Notes: generated from the letters alone by a model not told the origin. 64,000 nt of DNA from Neoroseomonas lacus (GCF_014644535.1 NZ_BMKW01000008.1:62470-126469), one strand, 5' to 3'. Positions 16,302-25,059 are shown, counted from the stretch's first letter. Program-made: numbers and translations.

Positions 16302-17123
16302 ATGATGCAGCCGCTCGGCTGCGCCCTCCTGCTGCTGCTGTCGCTGGCGCTGCTGCCCGCCGCCCCGGCGCAGGCCTGCGGCGCCGATACCGACTGCATG
16401 CTCGGCACCCGGAGCTACCGCATCCGCCTGCCGCCGCTGCCGGCCGGTGGCGCCCGCATCGGCGCCATCCTCCTCGCCCATGGCTATCGCGACACCGCCG
16501 CCAACATGATGGCCGATGCCGCGGTCGCCGATGCCGTCATCGGCCTCGGCGTCGCGCTCATCACCCCGCAATCGGACGGCCTCAGCTGGAACCTGCCGGG
16601 CCAGCCCGGCGGCTCGCGCGCAGGCATCGACGACATGGCCTTCATCGAGACCGTGATCGCCGATGCCACCACCCGCTTCCCCATCGACCCGAACCGCGTC
16701 ATGGCGAGCGGCTTCTCCGCCGGCGGCATGCTGGTGTGGAACCTCGCCTGCAACCGCGCCGGCCTCTTCGCCGGCTTCGCCCCGGTCTCCGGCACCTTCT
16801 GGAACCCGCTGCCGGAGTCCTGCCCGACCGGCCCGGCCACCATCCTGCACGCCCATGGCACCGAGGACCCCACCGTGCCGCTGCACGGCCGCGCCATCCG
16901 CGACACCAGCCAAGGCGATGTCTTCGAGGTGTTCCGCCGCTACGCCGCCTGGGGCCATTTCGGCGCGCCGGTCGAGAGCCACGCTGCCGACCTCGACTGC
17001 ACCCGCCGCACCGATGCGCAGGGCCACGTGCTGGAACTCTGCCTGCACCCGGGCGCGCATGATCTGCGCCCGGTGGATGTGGTGCGCGCCTGGCGTGAAC
17101 TCGCCGCCATCAAGGGCTGGTGA
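16302..17123 (+). CDS. Secreted polyhydroxybutyrate-depolymerase-like esterase
   Basis: An alpha/beta hydrolase of the LpqC/poly(3-hydroxybutyrate) depolymerase type, about 273 residues. A signal peptide follows MMQPLGCA and is cleaved near PAQA. The oxyanion strand LLAHGYRD, nucleophile elbow GFSAGG, Asp in HGTEDPTVP and His in HPGAHDL make a complete triad. It may hydrolyse polyesters or acyl esters such as feruloyl groups; substrate not determined. The start at 16302 (or the adjacent ATG 16305) is chosen because it places the signal peptide at the N-terminus. Confidence 0.85.
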   Translation: MMQPLGCALLLLLSLALLPAAPAQACGADTDCMLGTRSYRIRLPPLPAGGARIGAILLAHGYRDTAANMMADAAVADAVIGLGVALITPQSDGLSWNLPGQPGGSRAGIDDMAFIETVIADATTRFPIDPNRVMASGFSAGGMLVWNLACNRAGLFAGFAPVSGTFWNPLPESCPTGPATILHAHGTEDPTVPLHGRAIRDTSQGDVFEVFRRYAAWGHFGAPVESHAADLDCTRRTDAQGHVLELCLHPGAHDLRPVDVVRAWRELAAIKGW

Positions 17124-17133
17124 GCAGGGCATT

Positions 17134-17285
17134 GAACCCCGGCGGCCGGGCGCCGATCATCACCCGGCCAGCCAACCGCCTCACCGGCCAGCAAGTACGA
17201 CCCGGCATGGATGGCCGGCGATGGCGGCGCCTTCGACACCCTCTGCGGCAACGAACTCGCCGCGCTGATTGACACCACCCTGTGA
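17134..17285 (+). pseudogene. Possible gene remnant in the gap after the esterase
   Basis: After the esterase stop (17121-17123) and a second stop, the same frame stays open to TGA 17283-17285 and ends PAWMAGDGGAFDTLCGNEL plus a few residues. This looks protein-like, with coding-style third positions. It could be a 24-codon mini-gene from an internal ATG or the tail of a lost gene. Nothing recognisable. Confidence 0.25.
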
Positions 17286-17295
17286 GGCCCGCTTC

Positions 17296-18270
17296 ATGAC
17301 CCGACCGCTCGCCCTGGCCCGCTGGGGCTCCTTCCATGTCGGCGGCCAGGAGGTCGCGGTTAGCGGCGAACCGCTGCGCGAGGTGCTCTTCACCCCCGGC
17401 AGCGCCCCGGCGCAGCTCGACCCCAACGGCACCTACCTGGTCGGCGCCATGTATGCGCAATACATGACCCCCGAGCCCCGGCGCGGCACCCTGCCGCTGA
17501 TGCTGTGGCATGGCGGCGGCCTGACCGGCGCCTGCTGGGAGACCACGCCCGATGGCCGCGAGGGCTGGCAGCATTTCTTTGCCCGCCAGGGCTGGGAGGT
17601 CATCGTCACCGATGCGGTGGAACGCGGCCGCTCCGGCTGGATGCGCATCCCCGAGGAGACCGGCGGCATCCCCGTCACCATCACGGTCGAGAATCCATGG
17701 ACGCGCTTCCGCATCGGCACCGGCACGCCGCAGGACGGCGCCTTGCTGCCCGGCAACCAGTTCCCCGGCGACGCGGCATCCTGGCACAACTTCATCCGCC
17801 AATGCGTGCCGCGCTTCACCTCCACCGACGCGCTGACGCTGGCGGCCTATGGCGCGCTGCTTGACCGCGTCGGCCCCTCGGTCGTGGTCGCCCACAGCCA
17901 GGGTGGATTCTTCGCATGGCGCGCCGCGCAGGAATGGCCCGACAAGGTGCGTGCGCTGGTGCTGGTGGAACCCGCCTCGACCGGCCTGGCCGAGAAGGCC
18001 GCCGCCCTGGCCGCCATTCCCGTGCTGATGCTCTATGGCGACTACATCGAGGGCAACCCGCGCTGGCCAACGATCCGCGCCAAGGGCATCGCCTTCGCCG
18101 AGGCGGTGCGCGCCGCCGGCGGCAGCGTCGATGTGGTGGATCTGCCGGCGCGCGGCATCCGCGGCAACAGCCACATGATCCAGATGGACCGCAACAGCGA
18201 CGAGGTCGCCGCCCTGGTGCAGGATTGGCTGGCGGCGAAGGGCCTGTGGCACGCCGGAGCTGAACAGTAA
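17296..18270 (+). CDS. Alpha/beta hydrolase (cytoplasmic esterase-like)
   Basis: A 324-residue alpha/beta hydrolase without a signal peptide. Motifs: MLWHGGGLTGACWE (oxyanion region), AHSQGGFFA (nucleophile Ser) and GNSHMIQMDRNSDEVA, which supplies the catalytic His near the end. The substrate is unknown. Start ATG 17296 (MTRPLALARWG); an earlier in-frame start at 17269 has no ribosome-binding site. Followed after 77 bp by the sulfite-dehydrogenase-like pair; a palindrome in the gap suggests separate control. Confidence 0.85.
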   Translation: MTRPLALARWGSFHVGGQEVAVSGEPLREVLFTPGSAPAQLDPNGTYLVGAMYAQYMTPEPRRGTLPLMLWHGGGLTGACWETTPDGREGWQHFFARQGWEVIVTDAVERGRSGWMRIPEETGGIPVTITVENPWTRFRIGTGTPQDGALLPGNQFPGDAASWHNFIRQCVPRFTSTDALTLAAYGALLDRVGPSVVVAHSQGGFFAWRAAQEWPDKVRALVLVEPASTGLAEKAAALAAIPVLMLYGDYIEGNPRWPTIRAKGIAFAEAVRAAGGSVDVVDLPARGIRGNSHMIQMDRNSDEVAALVQDWLAAKGLWHAGAEQ

Positions 18271-18275
18271 TTTAG

Positions 18276-18289
18276 TAGATGCGCATCTA
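18276..18289. promoter_or_regulatory. Palindrome upstream of sorA, candidate operator
   Basis: The 14-bp perfect palindrome tagatgcgcatcta lies 58 bp before the sorA start, right after the hydrolase stop and a short AT-rich stretch. Its position and symmetry suit a dimeric repressor or activator; the protein is not identified. Confidence 0.4.
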
Positions 18290-18347
18290 GTCGCCGCGCT
18301 ACCCTCCCGCCGCTGCGCGACACGTAGCGCGTCAGGGAGGAACGGTG

Positions 18348-19544
18348 ATGCGACGGCGGGACCTACTCGCGGGCGCGACGATGCTGGCGGCATCCCGCCC
18401 GGCATTCGCGCAATTCGACCCGAGGCTGCCCGAGGGCACGCGCCAGATCGCGCGCATGGGCGCGCCGCCGGGCAAGAAGGACCTCATCGAACTCACCGAC
18501 CGGCCGCCGAATTACGAGACGCCACTCGACGCCTTCCGCACCGCCATCACGCCGAATGACCGCTTCTTCGTGCGCTACCATCTCTCGGTCATCCCCGACA
18601 TGGATGAACTGCGCGACTGGCGCCTCGAGATCGGCGGCGACGGCGCCGAACGCAGCCTCACCCTGACGCTCGATGATTTGCGCCGCGACTTCGCCCCGGT
18701 GACGATCGCCGCGGTCTGCCAATGCTCGGGCAACCGGCGCGGCCTCTTCCAGCCGCATGTCCCCGGTGTCGAATGGGGCATCGGCGCCATGGGCAATGCG
18801 CGCTGGACCGGCGTGCGGCTGCGCGACGTGCTCGTCCGCGCCGGGGTCAAGCCGGGCGCGCTGGAAGTCGCCTTCAATGGCGCCGACAGCGCGGTGGTGG
18901 AGGAAACGCCGGACTTCCTGAAATCCATCCCGCTGGCCCGCGCGATGCACCCGGACACGCTGCTCGCCTGGGAGATGAACGGCGAGGCGCTGCCGCACTA
19001 CAACGGCTTCCCGCTGCGCGTCGTGGTGCCGGGCTGGACCGCGACCTATTGGATGAAGCACGTAAACCGCATCGCGCTGCGCACCACGCCGGAAGACAAT
19101 TTCTGGATGAAGGCGGCCTATCGCGTGCCGCGCGGGCTGTTCCCGACAGACATGCCCTTCGCCTCGCAGGTCACCACGGGGAATGAGCCGATCACCCAGA
19201 TCATGGTGAATTCTCTGGTGACCAACCTGCAGGACGGTGCGCGCGTTCCGGCCGCGGGCTTCGACATCGAGGGCATCGCCTGGGATGGCGGCCACGGCAT
19301 CCGCACCGTCGAGGTCTCGACCGACCGCGGCCAGACCTGGCGGCCGGCGACGCTGGGCGAGGACCTCGGCCCCTACGCCTTCCGTTCCTGGACGATGCGC
19401 CTGCAGCCAGGCCGGGCAGGGCCGGTGCAGGCGATGGTGCGCGCCACCAGCAATGCCGGGCAGGTGCAGGTGGCGCAGCTCGTGCCCAACCCGGCCGGCT
19501 ACCACCACAACGTCATCCAGACGCTGGAGGTCACCGCGTCATGA
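18348..19544 (+). CDS. sorA: SorA-like molybdopterin sulfite dehydrogenase catalytic subunit
   Basis: A 398-residue periplasmic oxidoreductase of the sulfite oxidase family. A twin-arginine-like leader (MRRRDLLAGATMLAASRPAFAQ) directs export. The Mo-binding Cys126 sits in CQCSGNRRG; the later GGHGIRTVEVSTDRGQTW stretch is the dimerisation domain. It is followed directly by a c-type cytochrome, the arrangement of SorAB, which oxidises sulfite and passes electrons to cytochrome c. Sulfite as substrate is inferred from family and context. ATG 18348 is preferred to GTG 18345 because GGGAGG lies 7 nt upstream. Confidence 0.85.
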   Translation: MRRRDLLAGATMLAASRPAFAQFDPRLPEGTRQIARMGAPPGKKDLIELTDRPPNYETPLDAFRTAITPNDRFFVRYHLSVIPDMDELRDWRLEIGGDGAERSLTLTLDDLRRDFAPVTIAAVCQCSGNRRGLFQPHVPGVEWGIGAMGNARWTGVRLRDVLVRAGVKPGALEVAFNGADSAVVEETPDFLKSIPLARAMHPDTLLAWEMNGEALPHYNGFPLRVVVPGWTATYWMKHVNRIALRTTPEDNFWMKAAYRVPRGLFPTDMPFASQVTTGNEPITQIMVNSLVTNLQDGARVPAAGFDIEGIAWDGGHGIRTVEVSTDRGQTWRPATLGEDLGPYAFRSWTMRLQPGRAGPVQAMVRATSNAGQVQVAQLVPNPAGYHHNVIQTLEVTAS

Positions 19545-19822
19545 GAACCGCGCTCATCGCCGCCGCGCTCGCGCTGGCCGTCACCACCGTCGCGCGCGCC
19601 GAGGAACCCGAACTGCGCCCCGGCCCGGGCCGCGACCAGGTGATGGACAATTGCGGCGCCTGCCACACCCTGGCCTACATCCCGATGAACTCGCCCTTCC
19701 TCACCCAGGCCCAGTGGACGGCTGAGGTGAACAAGATGGTCGATGTCTTCCACGCGCCGATCGCGCGTGAGGATATCCCGGCGATCATCGCCTACCTCAC
19801 CGCGCAATACGGCGCGCGCTGA
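19541..19822 (+). CDS. sorB: SorB-like small c-type cytochrome
   Basis: A 93-residue periplasmic cytochrome c with a signal peptide cleaved near ARA-EEP and one heme site C38-G-A-C-H42. Met49 or Met65 could be the sixth heme ligand. Its ATG overlaps the sorA stop (ATGA), so the two are made together, and it would accept electrons from the molybdenum subunit. It is the size of known SorB subunits. Confidence 0.85.
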   Translation: MRTALIAAALALAVTTVARAEEPELRPGPGRDQVMDNCGACHTLAYIPMNSPFLTQAQWTAEVNKMVDVFHAPIAREDIPAIIAYLTAQYGAR

Positions 19823-19837
19823 CGTACGGACGTCGCT

Positions 19838-21220
19838 TCACCCGGCCAGATGCGTGTTGAACCAGCGCAGCAGGTCGGGCTGGCCCGCCACCTCCGCCCC
19901 CGCGCCATACAGGCTGGCGAGGAAAGTCACCCGATGGCTCGCCCCCGGCACGGCGACGCCATCGATCCTCGCCCCGCCGGCAGGAAGCGGCCGCTGCGCG
20001 AGTGCCGGATGGATCGCCTCATCAGCCAACCCGTAATAGAGCCGCATCGGCGCCGCATAATCCCAATAGGTCGCGCGGTTGCTCGCCATCTGGCGCAGGA
20101 ACCGGCTGTTCACCTCGGCGGTGAAGCGCTGCTGCATGCCCTCGACCAGCAGTTCCTCGGTGGTCGGGAAGGGCTTCGACCGGTCGACGTCGAGCGCATA
20201 GTCGCGCCAGTATTTCGCCGCCATAGCCTGGTATTCCGGCCGCACCGCCGCTTCCATCAGCCCGTCCATGCCGTAATAGGTCTCGTGGCTGCCCAGCAGG
20301 ATGATCAGCACCAGCGTCCCCCAGGCGGGCCGCGCCGGGTACGGTGCCGCGGTCGGCGGCGCGTAGGTATCGAGGCCGGTCCAGAACCGCACCGTCTCGC
20401 TCAGGTCGTTGAACGGACTCTGAACCGCTGAAGCGCGCACCGGCCGGCCGGTGCGCTGTAGTTCCTGCGCCAGCCATTGCGTGTTGAACGCCCCCTGCGA
20501 CCAGCCATCGAGGAACAGCGCCCCCGGCTCCAGCCCCAGCCCGCGCATCCCCGCCAGGCCGGCATCCAGGATGTCGATGCAGCACTGCGTCGTCGCGCCC
20601 TTCACCAGGAAGGGTTCCGAACGCCCGTCGCGAAACGGCCCCTTGCCGATGTAGTCCGCCGCGATCACCGCATAGCCGTTGGCCGCGAGACGCTGCAGGA
20701 CGAACAGCGTCTCGATCGAATCATCGGCATCGCGCAGTACGTAGTCCGGCGCCGCAACGAGCGTGAGGTTGGACGGCACCGGACCGAAGCCGAGCAACGT
20801 GCCATGCTGCCAGCACACCACCGGCAGCCGCCCCGTGGCCGCCGCCGGCACGGCGAGCAGTCCGCTGACCTTCACCGACTCGCCGGTCTCCGGCACCCGC
20901 GTCCAGGTGGTGATGCGCTGGAGGCGGATATCCGAGGCCGCGCCATAGGTCGCGACATCGAAGGGCCGCAGCACATTGCCCTCGTTGAACACCGCGTATT
21001 GTTCCGTGACCAGCTGGTTCAGCCGCGCCACGCCAAGCGTCACCGCATTGTCCAGGCTCGCACGCTGCGCGGCCGGGGTGGCCTGGGCCGCCAAGGCCGG
21101 CACGGCCAGACGCTGCGCCAGCACCACGCCGCCAAGCCCGCCCAGGAAAGCGCGGCGCATCGCGCCGGAGACATCATCGGTGGCACGCGCAATCATCGGC
21201 GTGTCGGTTGGCTTGTCCAT
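19838..21220 (-). CDS. Secreted lipase/esterase-like alpha/beta hydrolase
   Basis: A 460-residue protein with an N-terminal export signal (MRRAFLGGLGGVVLAQRLAVPALAAQA from residue 21). The hydrolase region has CWQHGTLLGFG, the nucleophile elbow DGWSQGA and a late Asp and His (GLADEAIHP, GASHRVTFLA). It resembles secretory lipases and related exported esterases. Start ATG 21220 is the first in-frame ATG that keeps the leader near the N-terminus; MRRAF itself could also be the start. Convergent with sorB across 15 bp. Confidence 0.8.
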   Translation of the reverse strand: MDKPTDTPMIARATDDVSGAMRRAFLGGLGGVVLAQRLAVPALAAQATPAAQRASLDNAVTLGVARLNQLVTEQYAVFNEGNVLRPFDVATYGAASDIRLQRITTWTRVPETGESVKVSGLLAVPAAATGRLPVVCWQHGTLLGFGPVPSNLTLVAAPDYVLRDADDSIETLFVLQRLAANGYAVIAADYIGKGPFRDGRSEPFLVKGATTQCCIDILDAGLAGMRGLGLEPGALFLDGWSQGAFNTQWLAQELQRTGRPVRASAVQSPFNDLSETVRFWTGLDTYAPPTAAPYPARPAWGTLVLIILLGSHETYYGMDGLMEAAVRPEYQAMAAKYWRDYALDVDRSKPFPTTEELLVEGMQQRFTAEVNSRFLRQMASNRATYWDYAAPMRLYYGLADEAIHPALAQRPLPAGGARIDGVAVPGASHRVTFLASLYGAGAEVAGQPDLLRWFNTHLAG

Positions 21221-21342
21221 TGGTGCAATTCCAGTCGGGCGCCTGACCCGGCGCGGTGGCAACGGGGCGGTCACCCTACCCCGATACACACCGCGCAATG
21301 CCCGACGGTTGCGCCACAGTTTCGCGATGAACCGGCGAGGCG

Positions 21343-22911
21343 TTATTCCGCCGCCGCCGCCTTCGGTTCCATCCCCATCGCCAATACCGGCCACCGCGCG
21401 CAGGCGAACAGGAAGCCCGCCACCATCGCATAGGCCAGCGCCACCGCGGGCGTGACGCCGAAGCCCACCGCCGGCCCATGCATGAAGCCGAAGAAGGTCA
21501 GCACCGCCCCCGATCCGGCGAAAGCCGAGGCTCGCAGCCAATCGCGCTCGATGATGAACACCACGATCGCCGCGAGAATTAGCCCCGACAGGATCGCCCC
21601 TTCGCCCAACACCTCCAGCCCCGGATACAGCACGCCAAGCCCGGCGAGCTTGTCCATGCCCACCGCAGCCGCATTGGTCCCGGCCGCCCCCAGCGCCCCG
21701 TCGATCAGCGTCTTCGCCCAGGCGGCCAGATGCGGCACCAGCCCGATCACCACCGCCGGCGCGTGCGATTTCGGCGTCTCCTGGAAAGCCTGCGCGCCGA
21801 TCAGCATCCCGATGTACAGCAGGATCGGCGAGATCGCGACGACCGGCACTAGGTCAAGCAACACCGACACCACGCCGAGCCAGGTCACCACCAGCACGGC
21901 CAGGCCCGTCGCCGCCGAATACCCGATCCGCCCGCCCATCGCTTTCCAGCCCGGGTGGCCGATATAGACCGCGTTGATGAAGGGGTTGCCCATCAGGCAG
22001 CCGATCAGGCTGACCGCCCCATCGGCGGAGAGCACGCGCGTCGTCGGGAAGGCATCGCCCGCCGCCTCCGCGCTCTCCACATTATCCATCGCCTCGACAA
22101 GATCGTAGATGCCAAAAGGGATCGCGGTGACGAGGATGATGCCGAGGAACTCGAAGCCGCCGAACACATGGCCCACCGCCGGCAGCGGGATCGAGAAGCC
22201 GATATTCGACAGCCCATCGAACAGCGCCGTCAGGCTGCGCCCACCGATCCCCAACCCGAACAGCGCGGCGAGCCACGCCACCGCCATGCCGAAGCCGATC
22301 GCGACCAGCCCGGCCGGGATGTTGCGCGGATAACGCAACCCGCCGAACCACGCCGCCAGCACAATGCCGAAACACACCAGCCCGATCACCGGCGTCATGA
22401 ACATCTCCAGCGCCGGCCGCATGGAAATGAAGGTGATCGACACGCCCGCCAGCGTGCCGAGCAGTGCCGCGCGCGGCGTGATGCGCCGGATGAGCGGCGC
22501 GACGAAACCGCCGGCCATCAGGATGAAGGACTGGATGAACACCCAGGTCAGCCCGGCTTCCCAACCCTTGATCGGGTCGCCCGTCCGCTGCGCGATCGGC
22601 AGCATGATCACCAGCACCACGATGAACATGTGCGGCACCGAAATGCCCGAGGGCAGGGCACACACATCATCCCGCCCCGTCCGCGCCGCCAGCCGGTACG
22701 CCAGGAACGCGTAGTACCAGGTGGACAGCGCCATCATCAGCCCGGCGGCGGGCAGGATGCGCCCGTACACGATCTCCGGCGGCAGTTGCAGCACGAAGCG
22801 CAGCAGCCCCGTCAGTACCAGCAGATTGACCAGGATGTTCGTGCCGAAGCCGAACAGCGCGTTCCAATCCCCCGGCGTCCAGAGCGCGGGTTTGGCGGTC
22901 GTCGTCGTCAT
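21343..22911 (-). CDS. NCS2-type nucleobase permease
   Basis: A 522-residue inner-membrane transporter with 12-14 hydrophobic segments. The permease core is shown by GIYDLVEAMDNVESAEAAGD and GNPFINAVYIGHPGWKAMGGRIGYS, motifs of the NCS2/AzgA-like xanthine-uracil permeases. The substrate is probably a purine, pyrimidine or related ring compound. It lies 49 bp downstream of an isochorismatase-like hydrolase on the same strand, so they probably form an operon for uptake and breakdown of an amide or ureide. Confidence 0.85.
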   Translation of the reverse strand: MTTTTAKPALWTPGDWNALFGFGTNILVNLLVLTGLLRFVLQLPPEIVYGRILPAAGLMMALSTWYYAFLAYRLAARTGRDDVCALPSGISVPHMFIVVLVIMLPIAQRTGDPIKGWEAGLTWVFIQSFILMAGGFVAPLIRRITPRAALLGTLAGVSITFISMRPALEMFMTPVIGLVCFGIVLAAWFGGLRYPRNIPAGLVAIGFGMAVAWLAALFGLGIGGRSLTALFDGLSNIGFSIPLPAVGHVFGGFEFLGIILVTAIPFGIYDLVEAMDNVESAEAAGDAFPTTRVLSADGAVSLIGCLMGNPFINAVYIGHPGWKAMGGRIGYSAATGLAVLVVTWLGVVSVLLDLVPVVAISPILLYIGMLIGAQAFQETPKSHAPAVVIGLVPHLAAWAKTLIDGALGAAGTNAAAVGMDKLAGLGVLYPGLEVLGEGAILSGLILAAIVVFIIERDWLRASAFAGSGAVLTFFGFMHGPAVGFGVTPAVALAYAMVAGFLFACARWPVLAMGMEPKAAAAE

Positions 22912-22960
22912 GCCCTGTCCCTTTCCTGCGATGCGCTAGACAGATCCCGACCGGGTGGAC

Positions 22961-23680
22961 TCACCCGGACGCGTGAAGTGGCTCGTTCGACCCGGCCGGG
23001 AGCGGTTCCGCCCCCGCGGCCAGCGCGTCGATCACGCGCCCGGTGTCGGTGACCCAGCCGAATATCCCGCCCTGCGCGCTGACCATCGCCAGCGCCGCCG
23101 CGTGGAATGCGGGGAAGTAGGAGGCGCAGGCATCGCCCAGCACGGCGCAGCGAAAGCCACGGTCATTGGCTTCCCGCACGGTGGTGTGGACGCAGACCTC
23201 GGTGGTCACGCCGGCGACCAGCAGCGCCTCGATGCCGCGATGGCGCAGCATCGGTTCCAACTCCGTCGCGTAGAAGGCGCCCTTGCCGGGCTTGTCGATC
23301 ACCGGCTCGCCCGCGATCGGCGCCAGCGCCGCGACAATCTCGTGCCCCGGTTCCCCACGCACCAGGATGCGCCCCATCGGCCCCGGATCCCCGATCCGCT
23401 TCGACGGCGCCCCACGCGCCACCTTTGCCGGCGGCGCGTCCGACAGATCCGGCCGATGACCCTCCCGCGTATGGATCACCAGCATCCCGGCGGCGCGCGC
23501 CGCATCGAGCATCGCCCGGCACGGCCCGATCGCCGCGGCCAGCAGCGCGACGTCATTGCCCAGCGTCTCCCCGAAGCCACCGGGCTCGAGGAAGTCGCGC
23601 TGCATGTCGATGATGACCAGCGCGGCCCGCGCGGGGTCGAGCGCGAAATCGGACGGTTCGGCAGGGATCGCGATCAGCAT
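22961..23680 (-). CDS. Isochorismatase-family cysteine amidohydrolase
   Basis: A 239-residue cysteine hydrolase. The triad is visible: Asp in [10 protein letters not shown], Lys in [14 protein letters not shown] and Cys in [19 protein letters not shown]. This subgroup includes biuret hydrolase and the ureidoacrylate amidohydrolase RutB, so an amide or ureide bond is the likely target. The permease downstream supports nitrogen scavenging. Start ATG 23680 with GAGGG upstream; ATG 23716 is an alternative. Repeated motifs at 23714-23797 probably hold its operator. Confidence 0.85.
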   Translation of the reverse strand: MLIAIPAEPSDFALDPARAALVIIDMQRDFLEPGGFGETLGNDVALLAAAIGPCRAMLDAARAAGMLVIHTREGHRPDLSDAPPAKVARGAPSKRIGDPGPMGRILVRGEPGHEIVAALAPIAGEPVIDKPGKGAFYATELEPMLRHRGIEALLVAGVTTEVCVHTTVREANDRGFRCAVLGDACASYFPAFHAAALAMVSAQGGIFGWVTDTGRVIDALAAGAEPLPAGSNEPLHASG

Positions 23681-23713
23681 GCGGCGCACCCTCGCAATGG
23701 GATGCGGGAGGGT

Positions 23714-23797
23714 CATGCAAGCGGCGTGCAAACTGTATACGCGGCTGTATGCAAGGGGTGGCGGCTGCTGCGCTGCACCAAATGCATGCAAGCGGCG
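23714..23797. promoter_or_regulatory. Repeat-rich control region upstream of the isochorismatase gene
   Basis: Two identical 13-nt direct repeats (catgcaagcggcg at 23714-23726 and 23785-23797) flank two copies of ctgtat (23733, 23745), one being the palindrome gtatac, and a tgcatgca palindrome. This is the pattern of a multi-site operator, for instance for a GntR or LysR regulator. No regulator gene is adjacent. Confidence 0.4.
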
Positions 23798-23835
23798 GGC
23801 ACGCTGCCGATTTTGCTGGCGGGGTAGGGTGGGAA

Positions 23836-24170
23836 AAGTTATCGGAATAAACGCTTGGCGTAGTCCTGCGCCCGCCACTCAGAGAGGGGCTCTGCCCCTC
23901 TCCGAACCTCTCCCCACCAAAGGCCTAAGGGCCTCTGGACACCAATACTTGGCGCCACGCCAGTGGGAACGGTCCAACGCCGCCATCGTCGAACATTCGG
24001 CTTCCAGCCCGCCAGCGGCGCCAAGCGCCCTCGACGGCATTCCAAAGGGCCCGGCCCGTGGTGGGGTGGCTTGGAGGGGCGACGCCCCACCAACCTTCGC
24101 CCCGCCCCGGGTATGCACCCCGGCGCCGTCGCCTCTACACTACCCTCCACAGCAGGCGGGATACACCGCC
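23836..24170. repeat. Structured intergenic element, probably a dispersed repeat
   Basis: About 335 bp between the isochorismatase leader and the EthD gene without a supported gene. It has a perfect 9-bp hairpin at 23882-23902 (gagaggggc, loop tct), an aggcc/ggcct hairpin at about 23931-23944, and a GC stem around 24058-24092. The layout looks like the palindromic intergenic repeats common in this bacterial group. Confidence 0.4.
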
Positions 24171-24183
24171 GCAGGAGGACGCC

Positions 24184-24897
24184 ATCATCAAGCTCGTCAG
24201 CTTCCTCGCCCGTCGCCCCGGCATGACGGCCGAGGCCTTCCTCACCCACTGGCAGGACGTCCACGCCCCGATGGCGTGCGACCTGCCCGGCCTGCGCGGC
24301 CACATCCTCAACATCCCGATCGAGACCCATTCGCGCAGCGACGTCGCCCAGCTCGACGTCGCGCCCTTCGACGGCATCGAACAACTCTGGTTCGACGACC
24401 AGGCCGCCTGCGCCGCCGCCATGGCCTCGCCGGCCGGCGCTCGCTGGCGCGCCGAGGCAGCCCGATTCATCGGCGCCCAGCGCGGGTTCGCCACCGAGGA
24501 AGCCTGGCAGGTCCCGCTGCCCGCCGGCCCGCGCCCGGCGGTCAAATCCTTCACCGCCATCCGCCGCCGCGACGGCGCGACGCCCGAGCAATTCCAGTAC
24601 GCTTGGCGCGTCGTTCATGGCGGCATGGCGGCGAGCGTGCCGTTGCTGCGCGGCTTCGTGCTCTCCGGCATCCTCGCTGAACAGCCGCGCGACGACATCC
24701 CGCCGCTGCGCATGGCCCTGCCGCTCGATGGCATCGCCGAAAGCTGGTGCGACGACATGCAGGCGCGCCGCGCCATGGTGGTCTCGCCCGAGGCGCAGCA
24801 CTGGTTCGCCGACGGCGCCACCTTCCTTGGCCAGGTGAAAACCGTGCTGCTCCGCGAGGCGGTGATGATCCCGCCGGCCGCCGCGATAAAATCCTAA
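24184..24897 (+). CDS. Protein with two EthD-like (dimeric alpha-beta barrel) domains
   Basis: A 237-residue protein with two repeats of the EthD/ferredoxin-like fold: IIKLVSFLARRPGMTAEAF (about 1-100) and VKSFTAIRRRDGATPEQF (about 120-220), each with a W-x-x-x-H pair (HWQDVHAPM and AWRVVHGGM). The function of such proteins is uncertain; some act in degradation of cyclic compounds. No ATG, GTG or TTG suits the N-terminus. A perfect AGGAGG at 24173-24178 points to ATC at 24184 or 24187. The only earlier in-frame start, GTG 24058, adds 42 residues of non-protein-like sequence from the repeat region. Confidence 0.75.
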   Translation: MIKLVSFLARRPGMTAEAFLTHWQDVHAPMACDLPGLRGHILNIPIETHSRSDVAQLDVAPFDGIEQLWFDDQAACAAAMASPAGARWRAEAARFIGAQRGFATEEAWQVPLPAGPRPAVKSFTAIRRRDGATPEQFQYAWRVVHGGMAASVPLLRGFVLSGILAEQPRDDIPPLRMALPLDGIAESWCDDMQARRAMVVSPEAQHWFADGATFLGQVKTVLLREAVMIPPAAAIKS

Positions 24898-24979
24898 AAT
24901 CCTAGAGTTTTAAAGTGGCGGCGAAGGAACAAAACACAGGAAATATTCCATAGCCGACGACATATTTCGCTTTTATCCT

Positions 24980-25059
24980 GGCGTCACGGCGTCACGGCGT
25001 CACGGCGTCACGGCGTCACGGCGTCACGGCGTCACGGCGTCACGGCGTCACGGCGTCAC
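24980..25059. repeat. Ten perfect tandem copies of an 8-bp unit
   Basis: The unit ggcgtcac is repeated ten times without a mismatch from 24980 to 25059. It lies between the convergent EthD and tsaC genes and includes the tsaC stop codon (25056-25058) in its last unit. Just before it is an AT-rich stretch with two aaaatccta copies near 24890-24906. Confidence 0.97.

Noticed and set aside
24980..25059. CRISPR array
   Set aside because: Units are 8 bp with no spacers; a simple tandem repeat.
24980..25059. Phase variation switch for tsaC
   Set aside because: The stop codon lies in the first unit read, so copy changes do not alter the frame.
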